Of a stretch of DNA of 64,000 nucleotides, positions 49,950 to 59,032 are shown piece after piece. Within the stretch, counting starts at the first letter, position 1. Every line of letters begins with the position of its first letter. The stretch is from Pseudomonas paralcaligenes (GTDB lineage: Bacteria; Pseudomonadota; Gammaproteobacteria; Pseudomonadales; Pseudomonadaceae): positions 1 through 64,000 of the forward strand of contig NZ_BPFX01000005.1 in the NCBI RefSeq assembly GCF_019655855.1, given 5' to 3'. The notes below the pieces were generated by a model. That model was not told the origin of the DNA and made no database searches. It saw nothing but the letters and a program-made list of their open reading frames with translations. A program made the translations under genes and the position numbers.

Positions 49950-52900
49950 TGAGCAACGCGCCTATCGCCATCATCGGCATGGCCTGCATCTTTCCGCAGG
50001 CCCCGGACCTGGCCGGCTTCTGGCGCAACATCCTGGCCGGCACCGACGCCGTCGGCGAGCCGCAGGACGAGTGGGAGGCGCAGCGCTACCTGGACTCGGG
50101 GCGCATCAACACCCAGCACGGCGGCTACCTGAACGACCTGTACCGCTTCGACCCACGCGAGTTCGGCATCATGCCCAACTCGGTGGATGGCGGTGAGCCG
50201 GACCAGTTCCTCGCCCTCAAGGTGGCTTTCGATGCCCTGCAGGATGCCGGCTACGCGGGCGACGGCGTCGATCATCGCGATACCGGCATCATCCTTGGCC
50301 ACAGCACCTACCTGCACCGCGGCCAGGTCAGCCATATCCAGAACCACATCGTCCTCGACCAGACCCTGGAGCTGCTCAAGGCCGCCCAGCCGAGCCTGAG
50401 CGAGGACGACCTGGCGCGCCTGCGCACGGCCCTGCAGAAGCAGCTGCCGCCGTCCAATACCGACATCGCCCCGGGCCTGGTACCCAACGTGATGACCGGG
50501 CGCATCGCCAACCGCCTCAACCTCAAGGGGCCGAACTACATCGTCGACGCCGCCTGCTCGTCCTCGTTGCTGGCGGTCAACGCCGCCATGGACGAACTGC
50601 GCAGCGGGCGCAGCCGCCTGATGATCGCCGGTGGGGTCAACGCCTCGCTGCCGGCCGAGGTCTCGGTGATCTTCACCCAGCTCGGCGCCCTCAGCGGGCG
50701 CGGCAAGGTGCGTCCGTTCGAGCAGGGCAGCGATGGCACTCTGCTCGGCGAAGGCCTGGGCATGGTGGTGCTCAAGCGCGTGGATGACGCCCTGGCCGAC
50801 GGCGACCGCATCTATGCCGTGCTGCGTGGCATCGGCCAGGCCAGCGATGGCCGCGGCACCGGTCTGCTGGCGCCGAGCGAGGAGGGCGAGGCCCTGTCGA
50901 TCCGCCGCGCCTACGAGAGCAGCGGCGTCGACCCGGCCAGCATTTCCCTGGTCGAGGCCCACGGCACCGGCATTCCGCTCGGCGACAAGACCGAGATCGC
51001 CGCCCTGCGCAGCGTGCTCGGCGAGCGCCAGGGCCTGCTTGGCAGCGTGGCCATCGGCTCGGTGAAGTCGATGATCAGCCACTGCATCCCCGCCGCCGGC
51101 ATCGCCGGCCTGATCAAGACCAGCCTGGCCCTGCACCACAAGGTGCTGCCGCCGACCCTGTGCGGCACGGTCAATCCGGCCCTGGGCATCGACGCCACGC
51201 CGCTGTACGTCAACACCGCCAGCAAGCCCTGGATAGCCAAGCCGCAGAACCCGCGCCGCGCCGGCATCAACTCGTTCGGCTTCGGCGGGATCAATACCCA
51301 TGCGGTGCTGGAAGAGGCGCCGGCCGCCGCCCAGCGCCCGTTGAGCTTCGCCCGTCGCGAGTGCGAGCTGTGCGTGTTTGCCGCCACCTCCGAGACCGAG
51401 CTGCTGGCCCAGCTGCAGCAGGTGCAGCAGTACATAGAGAGCAACCCCGGCGTGGCGCTGATGGACCTGGCCGCCACCCTGGCCGCCCGCGAGTGCGCCG
51501 ACAAACCGGTACGCCTGGCCGTGCTGGCCGGCGACGTGGCCGAGCTGGCGAAGAAGCTGCAGCAGGCGGCGAAGAAGATCGCCGAGGCCAAGAGCCCGCG
51601 CTGGATGACCCGCACCGGGCTGGTGTTCAGCCGCCAGCCGCTGCAGGGCAAGCTGGCCTTCCTGTTCCCCGGCGAGGGCTCGCAATACCTGAACATGCTG
51701 GCCGATCTGGCCCAGCAGTTTCCCGAGGTGCGCGAGTGGTTCGATTTCTGGCAGGGCCTGTACGACGAACAGCCCGGCTCGACCCGCACCGACATCCTGT
51801 TCCCGCCGGCCAGCGAATTGGACGACGAACTGCGCCAGCGCCTGGAGGCGCGCCTGTTCGACATGGACGTGGGTTCCGAGGCGGTGTTCGTCGCCAGCCA
51901 GGCCCTGTTCAGCCTGCTCGGCGCCCTGGGCGTGGAGCCGGACGCCATGCTCGGCCACAGCACCGGCGAGTCCTCGGCCCTGGCCGCCAGCGGCGCCATC
52001 GCCTTCGCCGACAGGGAGCAGCTGGCCGACTTCATCCGCGAGCTGAACCAGGTCTACCGCGGCGTGCTGGACGACGGCGGCATCGCCACCGGTGTGCTGC
52101 TCACCGTTGGCGCGCTCAAGCGCGAGGTGGTGGACCGCCACATCGCCGCCTGCGCCGAGCCGGTGGCGGTGGCCATGGACAACTGCCAGAACCAGCTGGT
52201 GCTGTTCGCCGACCGCACCACCATCGAGGGCCTGCTCAAGACGCTGAGCGAGGAGGGCGGCATCTGCTCGATCCTTCCCTTCGACCGCGCCTACCACACG
52301 CCGCTGTTCGCCGCGGTGACCGCGGCCTTCCACCAGTACTATCGGCGCGTCGGCCTGCAGGCGCCGAAGACCGCGCTGTACTCCTGCGCCAGCGCCGACC
52401 TGTTCCCGGCCGAGCCGGCGGCGGTGTGCGAGCTGGCGGCGGTACAGTGGTCGAGCACCGTGCGCTTCCGCGAGACCGTCGCCCACATGCACCGCGACGG
52501 CGTGCGCTACTTCGTCGAGGTCGGCCCCTCGGGCAACCTGACCGGTTTCGTCAACGACATCCTCGGCGGCGAGGAATACCTGGCTATCGCCTCCAACGCA
52601 CGCAAGCGCAGCGGTGTGGAGCAGCTGTTCAACCTGCTCGGCAGCCTGTTCGCCAGCGGCAAGCCGGTGGACCTCGGCAAGCTTTATCGCGGCATCGCCT
52701 GCCGCGTGCTCGACCTCGACCAGCCGTTGCCGCAGCCCAGGCGCGGCATGCTGGTGAAGAACACCATGCCGGTGGTGCATGTGAACGAATCGCTCGGCCA
52801 GTTGCTGCGCGAACTGTTCCAGCCGGTCGCGGCCGTGCCAGCGCAGCCGCTGGCTGCCAGCCCGACTGCGCCGCTGCTGGTGGATATCCAGCGCCAGGGC

Positions 52901-54547
52901 GATCGGCTCAGCGCCCAGTGCCCGCTGTGGTCCACCGACCGCTTCCTCGCCGACCACGTGCTGTCCGGTCCCGGCTCCTACCATCAGCCCGAGCTGCAGG
53001 GCCTGGCCTGCGTGGCGATGATGGCCAGCCTGGAGATCATGGCCGAGGCCTGTGCGCTGCTGGCCGGCAGCGTGGCGATCAACCTGATCGAGAACGTCCG
53101 CGCCTTCGACTGGGTGGCCCTGGATCGCGGCGAGCTGACCCTGCAGGTGCAGGCCGAGCGCGTCGCCGACAACCACTACCGGGCCGAGTTGCACAATGCC
53201 GGCAGCCTGGTGATGAGCGCCGAATTCCGCTTCGCCGCGACGCTGGTCGGCGCGCCCCTGGCCGAGCTGCAGGGCGGCGTCGGCTACCGCTGGCCGGACC
53301 ACGAGTTGTACAGCACCGGCATGTTCCACGGCCCGCTGTTCCAGAGCATCGCCAGCGTCGGCGCCTGGGCGGAGGAGGGCATCGACGCGCAACTGGCGTC
53401 CTGCTCCATCGACGGCTTCGTGCAGGACGGCGAGCCCTGTGCCCTGGTGCTCAACCCGGTGCTGCTGGACGCCCTCGGCCAGCTGGCCGCCTACTGGCTG
53501 GCCCAGCAGGTCGGCACCGACTTCAACAGCTTCCCCTCGCACATCGCCCGCATCGAGCTGCACGCGCCGGCTCCGGCCGACCTGTCCGGCGCCTGGCTGC
53601 GTGGCCGCCAGCGCCCGGTCGACACGGCCAACAGTGGCCTGGATGCACCGCGCACCTGGACCTTCGACTGCCTGCACGAGGGCCGCCTGCTGCTGCATGC
53701 CAGCGGCTTCGCCAACCTGTTCTTCCCCGTGCCCAACGCCTTCTACCAGCTGCGTCGCGAGCCCATGAACGGCTGGCTTGGCGCGCCGCTGGCCAGTGCG
53801 GCACCGCAGGCATTGCTGTGGCAGCTGGAGCAGCTGCCCGAGGACTTCTGCAAGCAGTCGGCGGCGATCTTCCTGCGCATCCTCGCCCATGCCGTGCTGG
53901 CCTCAGACGAGCGCGAGGAGTGGGAATCCGTGCGCCAGACCCGCCGCGCCCGCGAGTGGCTGCATGGTCGCCTGTGCCTGAAGGAAGCGACCCGCTACTT
54001 CATCTACCAGCAGACCGGCGAGCTGCTCTGCCCGGCGGACGTGATCGTCCGCCACGACGCCCTGGGCGCGCCCTTCGTCGATGGCTGGTGGAACGGCCAC
54101 TGGCTGGCCGCGCCGGGCGTGTCGCTGAGCCACGATCGCGATGGCTGCCTGGCCGCGCTGGTGCCGGCCGGCGCCGTGGGTGTGGACGCCGAGCGCCTGG
54201 ACCGCCTGCAGCGGTCCGAACTGGTGGCCGGCTCGTTCACCGCCCATGAGCAACAGGTGCTGGCCGCGGTCGACCCGGCCTGGCAGGGCGAGCTGACCCT
54301 GCGTACCTGGTGTGCCAAGGAGGCCGCCGCCAAGTACCTGGGCTGCGGCCTGCGCGGTGCGCCGCAGGATTTCGAGGTGCAGTTCGCCGAGACCGGCGAC
54401 CTGGCCGAAGTGAGTTTCGCCGGGGACGCCAGCCTGGCGCCGGCGCATGTGAACGTGGCCTTCGAGGTCCACGGCGATCGGCTGATCGCCCTGGCCGGGG
54501 CCGAGAGCGAGTTGTCTGTACAGGAATACGGAGTGGCCAATGGCTGA
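49949..54547 (+). CDS. Second synthase: KS, AT, DH and fused phosphopantetheinyl transferase
   Basis: This is a 1,532-aa protein. KS (about residues 1-455) has an intact triad, C203 in DAACSSS, H338 in EAHGTG and H378, so it is a condensing enzyme rather than a chain-length factor. AT (about 569-900) has S671 in GHSTGE and H783. A hot-dog domain (about 985-1240) has H1003 and D1174 in DALGQ but a less regular HxxxG motif. The C-terminal Sfp-type PPTase (about 1330-1515) has GVDAE (D1413, E1415) and WCAKEAAAK (E1458), which would load the ACPs of this locus. It has no ACP of its own. The next gene overlaps by 8 bases. Confidence 0.93.
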   Translation: MSNAPIAIIGMACIFPQAPDLAGFWRNILAGTDAVGEPQDEWEAQRYLDSGRINTQHGGYLNDLYRFDPREFGIMPNSVDGGEPDQFLALKVAFDALQDAGYAGDGVDHRDTGIILGHSTYLHRGQVSHIQNHIVLDQTLELLKAAQPSLSEDDLARLRTALQKQLPPSNTDIAPGLVPNVMTGRIANRLNLKGPNYIVDAACSSSLLAVNAAMDELRSGRSRLMIAGGVNASLPAEVSVIFTQLGALSGRGKVRPFEQGSDGTLLGEGLGMVVLKRVDDALADGDRIYAVLRGIGQASDGRGTGLLAPSEEGEALSIRRAYESSGVDPASISLVEAHGTGIPLGDKTEIAALRSVLGERQGLLGSVAIGSVKSMISHCIPAAGIAGLIKTSLALHHKVLPPTLCGTVNPALGIDATPLYVNTASKPWIAKPQNPRRAGINSFGFGGINTHAVLEEAPAAAQRPLSFARRECELCVFAATSETELLAQLQQVQQYIESNPGVALMDLAATLAARECADKPVRLAVLAGDVAELAKKLQQAAKKIAEAKSPRWMTRTGLVFSRQPLQGKLAFLFPGEGSQYLNMLADLAQQFPEVREWFDFWQGLYDEQPGSTRTDILFPPASELDDELRQRLEARLFDMDVGSEAVFVASQALFSLLGALGVEPDAMLGHSTGESSALAASGAIAFADREQLADFIRELNQVYRGVLDDGGIATGVLLTVGALKREVVDRHIAACAEPVAVAMDNCQNQLVLFADRTTIEGLLKTLSEEGGICSILPFDRAYHTPLFAAVTAAFHQYYRRVGLQAPKTALYSCASADLFPAEPAAVCELAAVQWSSTVRFRETVAHMHRDGVRYFVEVGPSGNLTGFVNDILGGEEYLAIASNARKRSGVEQLFNLLGSLFASGKPVDLGKLYRGIACRVLDLDQPLPQPRRGMLVKNTMPVVHVNESLGQLLRELFQPVAAVPAQPLAASPTAPLLVDIQRQGDRLSAQCPLWSTDRFLADHVLSGPGSYHQPELQGLACVAMMASLEIMAEACALLAGSVAINLIENVRAFDWVALDRGELTLQVQAERVADNHYRAELHNAGSLVMSAEFRFAATLVGAPLAELQGGVGYRWPDHELYSTGMFHGPLFQSIASVGAWAEEGIDAQLASCSIDGFVQDGEPCALVLNPVLLDALGQLAAYWLAQQVGTDFNSFPSHIARIELHAPAPADLSGAWLRGRQRPVDTANSGLDAPRTWTFDCLHEGRLLLHASGFANLFFPVPNAFYQLRREPMNGWLGAPLASAAPQALLWQLEQLPEDFCKQSAAIFLRILAHAVLASDEREEWESVRQTRRAREWLHGRLCLKEATRYFIYQQTGELLCPADVIVRHDALGAPFVDGWWNGHWLAAPGVSLSHDRDGCLAALVPAGAVGVDAERLDRLQRSELVAGSFTAHEQQVLAAVDPAWQGELTLRTWCAKEAAAKYLGCGLRGAPQDFEVQFAETGDLAEVSFAGDASLAPAHVNVAFEVHGDRLIALAGAESELSVQEYGVANG

Positions 54548-54836
54548 GAGCAAGAGCGCAATCGAGCAAACCCTGATCCACATCGCCGCCGACCTGACCC
54601 AGGACTGGGGCATCGAGCTGGACGAGCCGCTGAGCGCCAAGACCCGGCTGGTGGCGGACATGGAGTTCGCCTCGGTCGACATCATCCAGCTGATCGTCGC
54701 CATCGAAGAGCACTACAACCGCCCGAAAATGGGCTTCCAGGATCTGCTGATGAACGACGGCAGTTACGTCGACGATCTCTCCATCGGACAGCTGATCGAT
54801 TTCGTTCACGAAAAACTCACAGGAGTGCCGGCATGA
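54540..54836 (+). CDS. Stand-alone acyl carrier protein
   Basis: This is a 98-aa carrier protein. S45 in DMEFASVDIIQL is the expected phosphopantetheine site, followed by the helix II/III region (IVAIEEHYNRPKMGFQDLL). It is a different type from the ACP inside the first synthase. It overlaps the second synthase by 8 bases and the phosphodiesterase gene by 4, so it is made in step with them. It probably serves the second KS/AT or carries the chain to the release step. Confidence 0.94.
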   Translation: MAESKSAIEQTLIHIAADLTQDWGIELDEPLSAKTRLVADMEFASVDIIQLIVAIEEHYNRPKMGFQDLLMNDGSYVDDLSIGQLIDFVHEKLTGVPA

Positions 54837-56443
54837 CCACTCGTACCCTCTTCATTGGCATGGATGGCTGCACCTTCACCATCCTCGACGACCTCTGCGT
54901 GGAGAAGGACGGCCAGCCGGCCGTGATGCCCTTCCTCGGTAGCCTCATGGCCCGCGGCACCCGCTCCAAGCTGCGCTCGACGCCCAACCCGCTGACCCCG
55001 CCGGCCTGGGTCTCGCTGATGACCGGGCGCAGCCCGGGCAACCACGGGCTGCTGGACTTCATCCGCGCCGAGGAAAAGAACGGGGACGTGTTCTTCACCC
55101 TCTACGATTCGCGTGACAACCGCGCCGAGACCATCTGGTCGATCGCCAGCCGCCAGGATCGTCGCGTCGCCGTGCTAAACCTGCCGTTCACCGCGCCGCC
55201 GCCCAAGGACCTCAACGGCTTCATGGTGCCGGGCTTCATCCCGTGGCGGCACCTGCGCCGCAACACCGTGCCGGCCAACTTCTACGATCGCCTCAAGCAG
55301 GACCTGCCGGGCTTCGATCCGAAGGAGCTGGCCTGGGACTTCGAGCAGGAGAAGCAGGCGGTCAACGACCTCACCGACGAAGACCGCGAGAACTGGGTGC
55401 GCTACCACCTGCCACGCGAGAAACAGTGGTTCGAGATTGCCAAGTTCCTGCTCAAGGAAGAGGCGCCCGAGCTGATGGCGGTGATGTTCGACGGCGTCGA
55501 CAAGCTGCAGCACCAGGCCTGGCTGTTCCTCGATCCGGCCCTGCAGCACGACGGTGTCAGCGATTACCACAAGCGCATGCGCAAGCTGTGCCTGGACTAC
55601 TTCCGCCAGCTCGATGGCTTCATCGAGGAGCTGGTGACCATGGCCGGCCCGGACGTGCAGGTGTTCATGGCCTCCGACCACGGCTTCACCGCCACCACCG
55701 AGGTGGTGCGGATCAACGCCTGGCTGTTCGAGAAGGGCTACCTGCACTGGAAGGAAGTGCTCGATCCGGACTCCGAGGCCGCCAAGCGTCGCGAGGAAAG
55801 CATGTTCGCCAACCTCGACTGGACCAAGACCACCGCCTACTGCCGGACTCCCTCCAGTAATGGCATCAACATCCGCGTGGCGCGCAATCCGGGCGAGACC
55901 GGGATCAAGCCGGAAGACTACGAGGCCTTCCGCGAGCAGCTGATCATCGACATCAAGGCGCTCAAGGACCCGGTCACCGGCGAGAGCATCGTCAGCGAGA
56001 TCCACCTGCGCGAGGAAGTCTTCGCCGGCCCGGCGATGATGGACGCGCCGGACCTGCTGCTGGTGCTGCGTGACTTCGGCTTCGTCTCGATCAAGAACAA
56101 GCTGCCGATCGTCGAGCCGCGCGAGGAGCCGGCCGGCACCCACCACCCGGACGGCATCTTCATCGCCTGCGGCCCGGGCATCCGCAAGGGCGTGCAGATC
56201 GACCGCCGGCACATCTGCGACGTCGGCGCGACCCTGCTTTACAGCCAGGGACTGGAAGTGCCCGGTGACTTCGAGGGCAAGGTCCCGGCCGACATGTTCA
56301 TCAAGCCGTGGCTGAACCAGAACCCGATCCGCATCGGCGAATCGACCCGCGGGGTGAACAAGGACGAGAACGCCGAAGGCATGGCCGACGACGAGAAGGA
56401 CAAGCTGATGGCCCAGCTGCAGATGCTCGGCTACATGGAGTAA
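54833..56443 (+). CDS. Type I phosphodiesterase / alkaline-phosphatase-superfamily enzyme
   Basis: This is a 536-aa cytosolic enzyme with the metal-site pattern of the NPP/phosphodiesterase group: D10 in IGMDGCTF, nucleophile T55 in NPLTPPAWVSLMTG, DGVDKLQHQ, ASDHGFTATTEV, and GTHHPDGIF. Unlike most relatives it has no signal peptide. It overlaps the ACP gene (ATGA). A second member of the same superfamily is the first gene of the divergent operon. It could cleave phosphopantetheine or a phosphodiester head group, or move one; substrate unknown. Confidence 0.88.
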   Translation: MTTRTLFIGMDGCTFTILDDLCVEKDGQPAVMPFLGSLMARGTRSKLRSTPNPLTPPAWVSLMTGRSPGNHGLLDFIRAEEKNGDVFFTLYDSRDNRAETIWSIASRQDRRVAVLNLPFTAPPPKDLNGFMVPGFIPWRHLRRNTVPANFYDRLKQDLPGFDPKELAWDFEQEKQAVNDLTDEDRENWVRYHLPREKQWFEIAKFLLKEEAPELMAVMFDGVDKLQHQAWLFLDPALQHDGVSDYHKRMRKLCLDYFRQLDGFIEELVTMAGPDVQVFMASDHGFTATTEVVRINAWLFEKGYLHWKEVLDPDSEAAKRREESMFANLDWTKTTAYCRTPSSNGINIRVARNPGETGIKPEDYEAFREQLIIDIKALKDPVTGESIVSEIHLREEVFAGPAMMDAPDLLLVLRDFGFVSIKNKLPIVEPREEPAGTHHPDGIFIACGPGIRKGVQIDRRHICDVGATLLYSQGLEVPGDFEGKVPADMFIKPWLNQNPIRIGESTRGVNKDENAEGMADDEKDKLMAQLQMLGYME

Positions 56444-56449
56444 CGCGCG

Positions 56450-59032
56450 ATGGCGATGGCCGAGGTCAACGGAGTCCGGCTGCATTATCAACAGCTGTCC
56501 TGCGAACGCACGGAGGGGGAGGTCGAGGACGTGGTGCTGATCCACGGCCTCGCCGCCAACCTGGCGTTCTGGTACATGCAGATCGGCCATGCCCTGGCCA
56601 AGCACTACCGGGTGACCATGTACGACCTGCGCGGCCATGGTCGCTCGAGCATGCCGTTGCGCGGCTACACCCCGGCCGAGCAGGCCGAGGACCTGCGCCA
56701 GTTGCTCGACTGGCTGGGCATCGGCCGGGCGCACTTCATCGCCCACAGCTTCGGCGGCACCATCGCGCTGAACCTGGCCTGCGAGCAGCCCCAGCGCTTT
56801 CGCAGCCTGACCATCGCCGACACCCACATCGCCGCCATCCGCAACGTCGGTTGTGACTGGCGCTATGCCGACCATATCCAGCGCATCCTGGATGACAACG
56901 GCATCCCGCTGAACACCCGCGAACCCTATTTCGGCTACCGCCTGCTCAAGGAGGCGGCGACCCTGCAACTGAACCAGCGCGAGCTGCCCGAGGCCCTGCG
57001 CGAGCTGATCAACCCGCTGATGGGCGCGTCCGGCAAGCGCACCGCCGACCAGTGGGTGAAACTGCTGGAGACCACCGCCGCCCAGGACGAGCTGATGGGC
57101 GACGACGGCCTGGTGGTGGAGCGCCTGCGCCAGCTCGATTTCCCGCTGCTGGCGATCTACGGCGAGCGTTCCCAGGCGGTGACCACCGGCGAGCTGCTGC
57201 TGACCGTCTGGCCACGGGCGGACTTCCGCCTGGTGCGCGGCGCCGGGCATTTCTTCCCGGCCTCGCGGCCGCAGAAGCTGATCCGCTCCTTCACCTTCTT
57301 CCTGCGCAGCGTCAGCGGCCGGCGCCAGGGCCGCGCCGACGACGCCGAGGCCAGACCCTACTTCCGCAGCGACCGTATCTACAGCCGCGCCGAACAGTGG
57401 TTCTACGCCACCCGCGAGGGCCGGGAGCAGGGGCCGTTCGACGGCTTCGAGGAGGCGCTCGACCACCTCAACGCCTTCATCGCCGAGGTGTTGGCGCGCA
57501 AGACCCGGGCCGGCTCGATGTTCAACCTGTCGAGCAAGGTCCGCGTGCCGGCCGGGCTCGGCGAGGACGACTTCCGCCTGATCGCCCGCAACGGCTTCGG
57601 CGACGGGGTCAACGCCTACGCCCACGCCATGGCCTGGTTCAACGACTACCTGTACGTGGGCACCACCCGCGGCAATTTCCCGCTGATGAAGGCGCGCCTG
57701 CCGATCAGCATGGACCCCTGGCCGGTGGAGTGCCCGGCCAACCCCTTCGATCTCGACCTGCACGCCGAGATCTGGCGCTACAACCCGCGCACGGACGAGT
57801 GGAAACGGGTGTTCAAGGCGCCCACCATCGTCGGCAGCGACGGTTCGCGGATTCCCCGCGAGCTGGGTTTTCGCGGCATGTGCGTGTACCCCGGCAGCGC
57901 CGGGCGCAAGCCGTCGCTGTTCGTCAGCACCTGGTCGCCGGCCAAGGGGCCCGGCCCGCTGCTGCTGCGCAGCGAGGACGGGCTGAAGTTCACCCCCAGC
58001 TGCGAGCCGGGCCTGATGGGCCTGCCGGTGACCACCATCCGCACCATGGTCAGCTTCAAGGGGCGCATGTACACCACCCCGGCCGGCTCGCGCGGCGGCA
58101 ACCCCAACGTCTCGTCCCACTCCATCGTCTACGAGAGCGAGGCGCCGGAGGAGGGGCACTGGGAGCCGGTCAGCGACTTCGGTTTCGGTGACGAGGGCAA
58201 CAAAACCATCTTCGAGATGTGCGCCTTTGGCGACCACCTCTACGTCGGCACCTTCAACCTCAAGGGCTACCAGGTCTGGCGCAGCACCTGCGACCGCAAG
58301 CCCTACCAGTGGGAGCAAGTGATCGCCGACGGCGCCGGGCGCGGCCCGCTCAACCAGTCGGTGCTGAGCATGTACCCGTTCAAGGACGCGCTCTACGTCG
58401 GCAGCGCCATCCAGGGCGGCGGCATCGACCGGCAGAACGGCGTCGGCCCGGCGCCGCCCGAGCTGATCCGCATCCGCCCGGACAAGAGCTGGGACCTGCT
58501 GGTGGGCGACGCGCGGCAGACCGAGGGCGGCTGGAAGGAACCGCTGTCCGGCTACATGGCAGGCTTCGACAACTTTTTCAACGGCTACTTCTGGCGCATG
58601 GCCGAGCACGAGGGCTGGCTCTACCTGTCGACCTTCGACTGGAGCGGCCTGCTCGGCTACGCCCGGCGCGACAGCTGGCCGGAGCCGTTCCTCAACATCG
58701 TCAACGAGGTCGGCGAGAAATTCATCTTCGAGCGCCAGTCGGGCTTCGACCTGTACCGCAGCTACGACGGCGAGAACTGGGTGCCGGTGACCACCGACGG
58801 CATGGGCAACCCCTACAACATCGGCATGCGCACCATCGTTTCCTCGCCCTACGGCCTGTTCCTCGGCGCCGCCAACCCCTTCGGCCCCAAGGTCTGGCCG
58901 CTGGGCGGGGACCGCTACATCGACAACCCGCGCGGCGGCTGCGAAGTGTTCTTCGCCCCGCGCAAGCAGATGACCTCGGCCGCACCCAGTGCCGGTATCC
59001 GTGACCGGTCGAAAGGAAGCCCCGTGCTATGA
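56450..59032 (+). CDS. Alpha/beta-hydrolase fused to a DUF6316-like segment and a likely seven-bladed propeller
   Basis: This is an 860-aa protein. Residues about 1-295 form an alpha/beta-hydrolase with VLIHGLAAN, nucleophile S100 in AHSFGGT, and a late GAGHFF His. Residues about 302-346 (SDRIYSRAEQWFYATREG, then GPF) recall the short DUF6316 family of Pseudomonas. From about 390 to 850 I count seven strands of the type LYVGT (YLYVGTTRG, SLFVSTWSP, RMYTTPAGS, HLYVGTFNL, ALYVGSAIQ, WLYLSTFDW, GLFLGAANP), suggesting seven blades. It could be the chain-release enzyme missing from both synthases. No signal peptide. Starts 6 bases after the previous stop. Confidence 0.85.
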   Translation: MAMAEVNGVRLHYQQLSCERTEGEVEDVVLIHGLAANLAFWYMQIGHALAKHYRVTMYDLRGHGRSSMPLRGYTPAEQAEDLRQLLDWLGIGRAHFIAHSFGGTIALNLACEQPQRFRSLTIADTHIAAIRNVGCDWRYADHIQRILDDNGIPLNTREPYFGYRLLKEAATLQLNQRELPEALRELINPLMGASGKRTADQWVKLLETTAAQDELMGDDGLVVERLRQLDFPLLAIYGERSQAVTTGELLLTVWPRADFRLVRGAGHFFPASRPQKLIRSFTFFLRSVSGRRQGRADDAEARPYFRSDRIYSRAEQWFYATREGREQGPFDGFEEALDHLNAFIAEVLARKTRAGSMFNLSSKVRVPAGLGEDDFRLIARNGFGDGVNAYAHAMAWFNDYLYVGTTRGNFPLMKARLPISMDPWPVECPANPFDLDLHAEIWRYNPRTDEWKRVFKAPTIVGSDGSRIPRELGFRGMCVYPGSAGRKPSLFVSTWSPAKGPGPLLLRSEDGLKFTPSCEPGLMGLPVTTIRTMVSFKGRMYTTPAGSRGGNPNVSSHSIVYESEAPEEGHWEPVSDFGFGDEGNKTIFEMCAFGDHLYVGTFNLKGYQVWRSTCDRKPYQWEQVIADGAGRGPLNQSVLSMYPFKDALYVGSAIQGGGIDRQNGVGPAPPELIRIRPDKSWDLLVGDARQTEGGWKEPLSGYMAGFDNFFNGYFWRMAEHEGWLYLSTFDWSGLLGYARRDSWPEPFLNIVNEVGEKFIFERQSGFDLYRSYDGENWVPVTTDGMGNPYNIGMRTIVSSPYGLFLGAANPFGPKVWPLGGDRYIDNPRGGCEVFFAPRKQMTSAAPSAGIRDRSKGSPVL

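Noticed and set aside
49949..51330. Chain-length-factor domain as in PfaC
   Set aside because: The active-site Cys and both His residues are present, so it should condense.
49754..53890. A 1,378-codon open frame on the minus strand opposite the second synthase gene
   Set aside because: Same reason: it mirrors the plus-strand gene's codon bias, has no recognisable motif and no ribosome site.
41757..54836. A true omega-3 PUFA synthase
   Set aside because: There is only one ACP in the large protein, no tandem ACPs, no chain-length factor, no PfaC-type multiple FabA-like pair in one chain, and no separate PfaD gene; the name would overstate the match.
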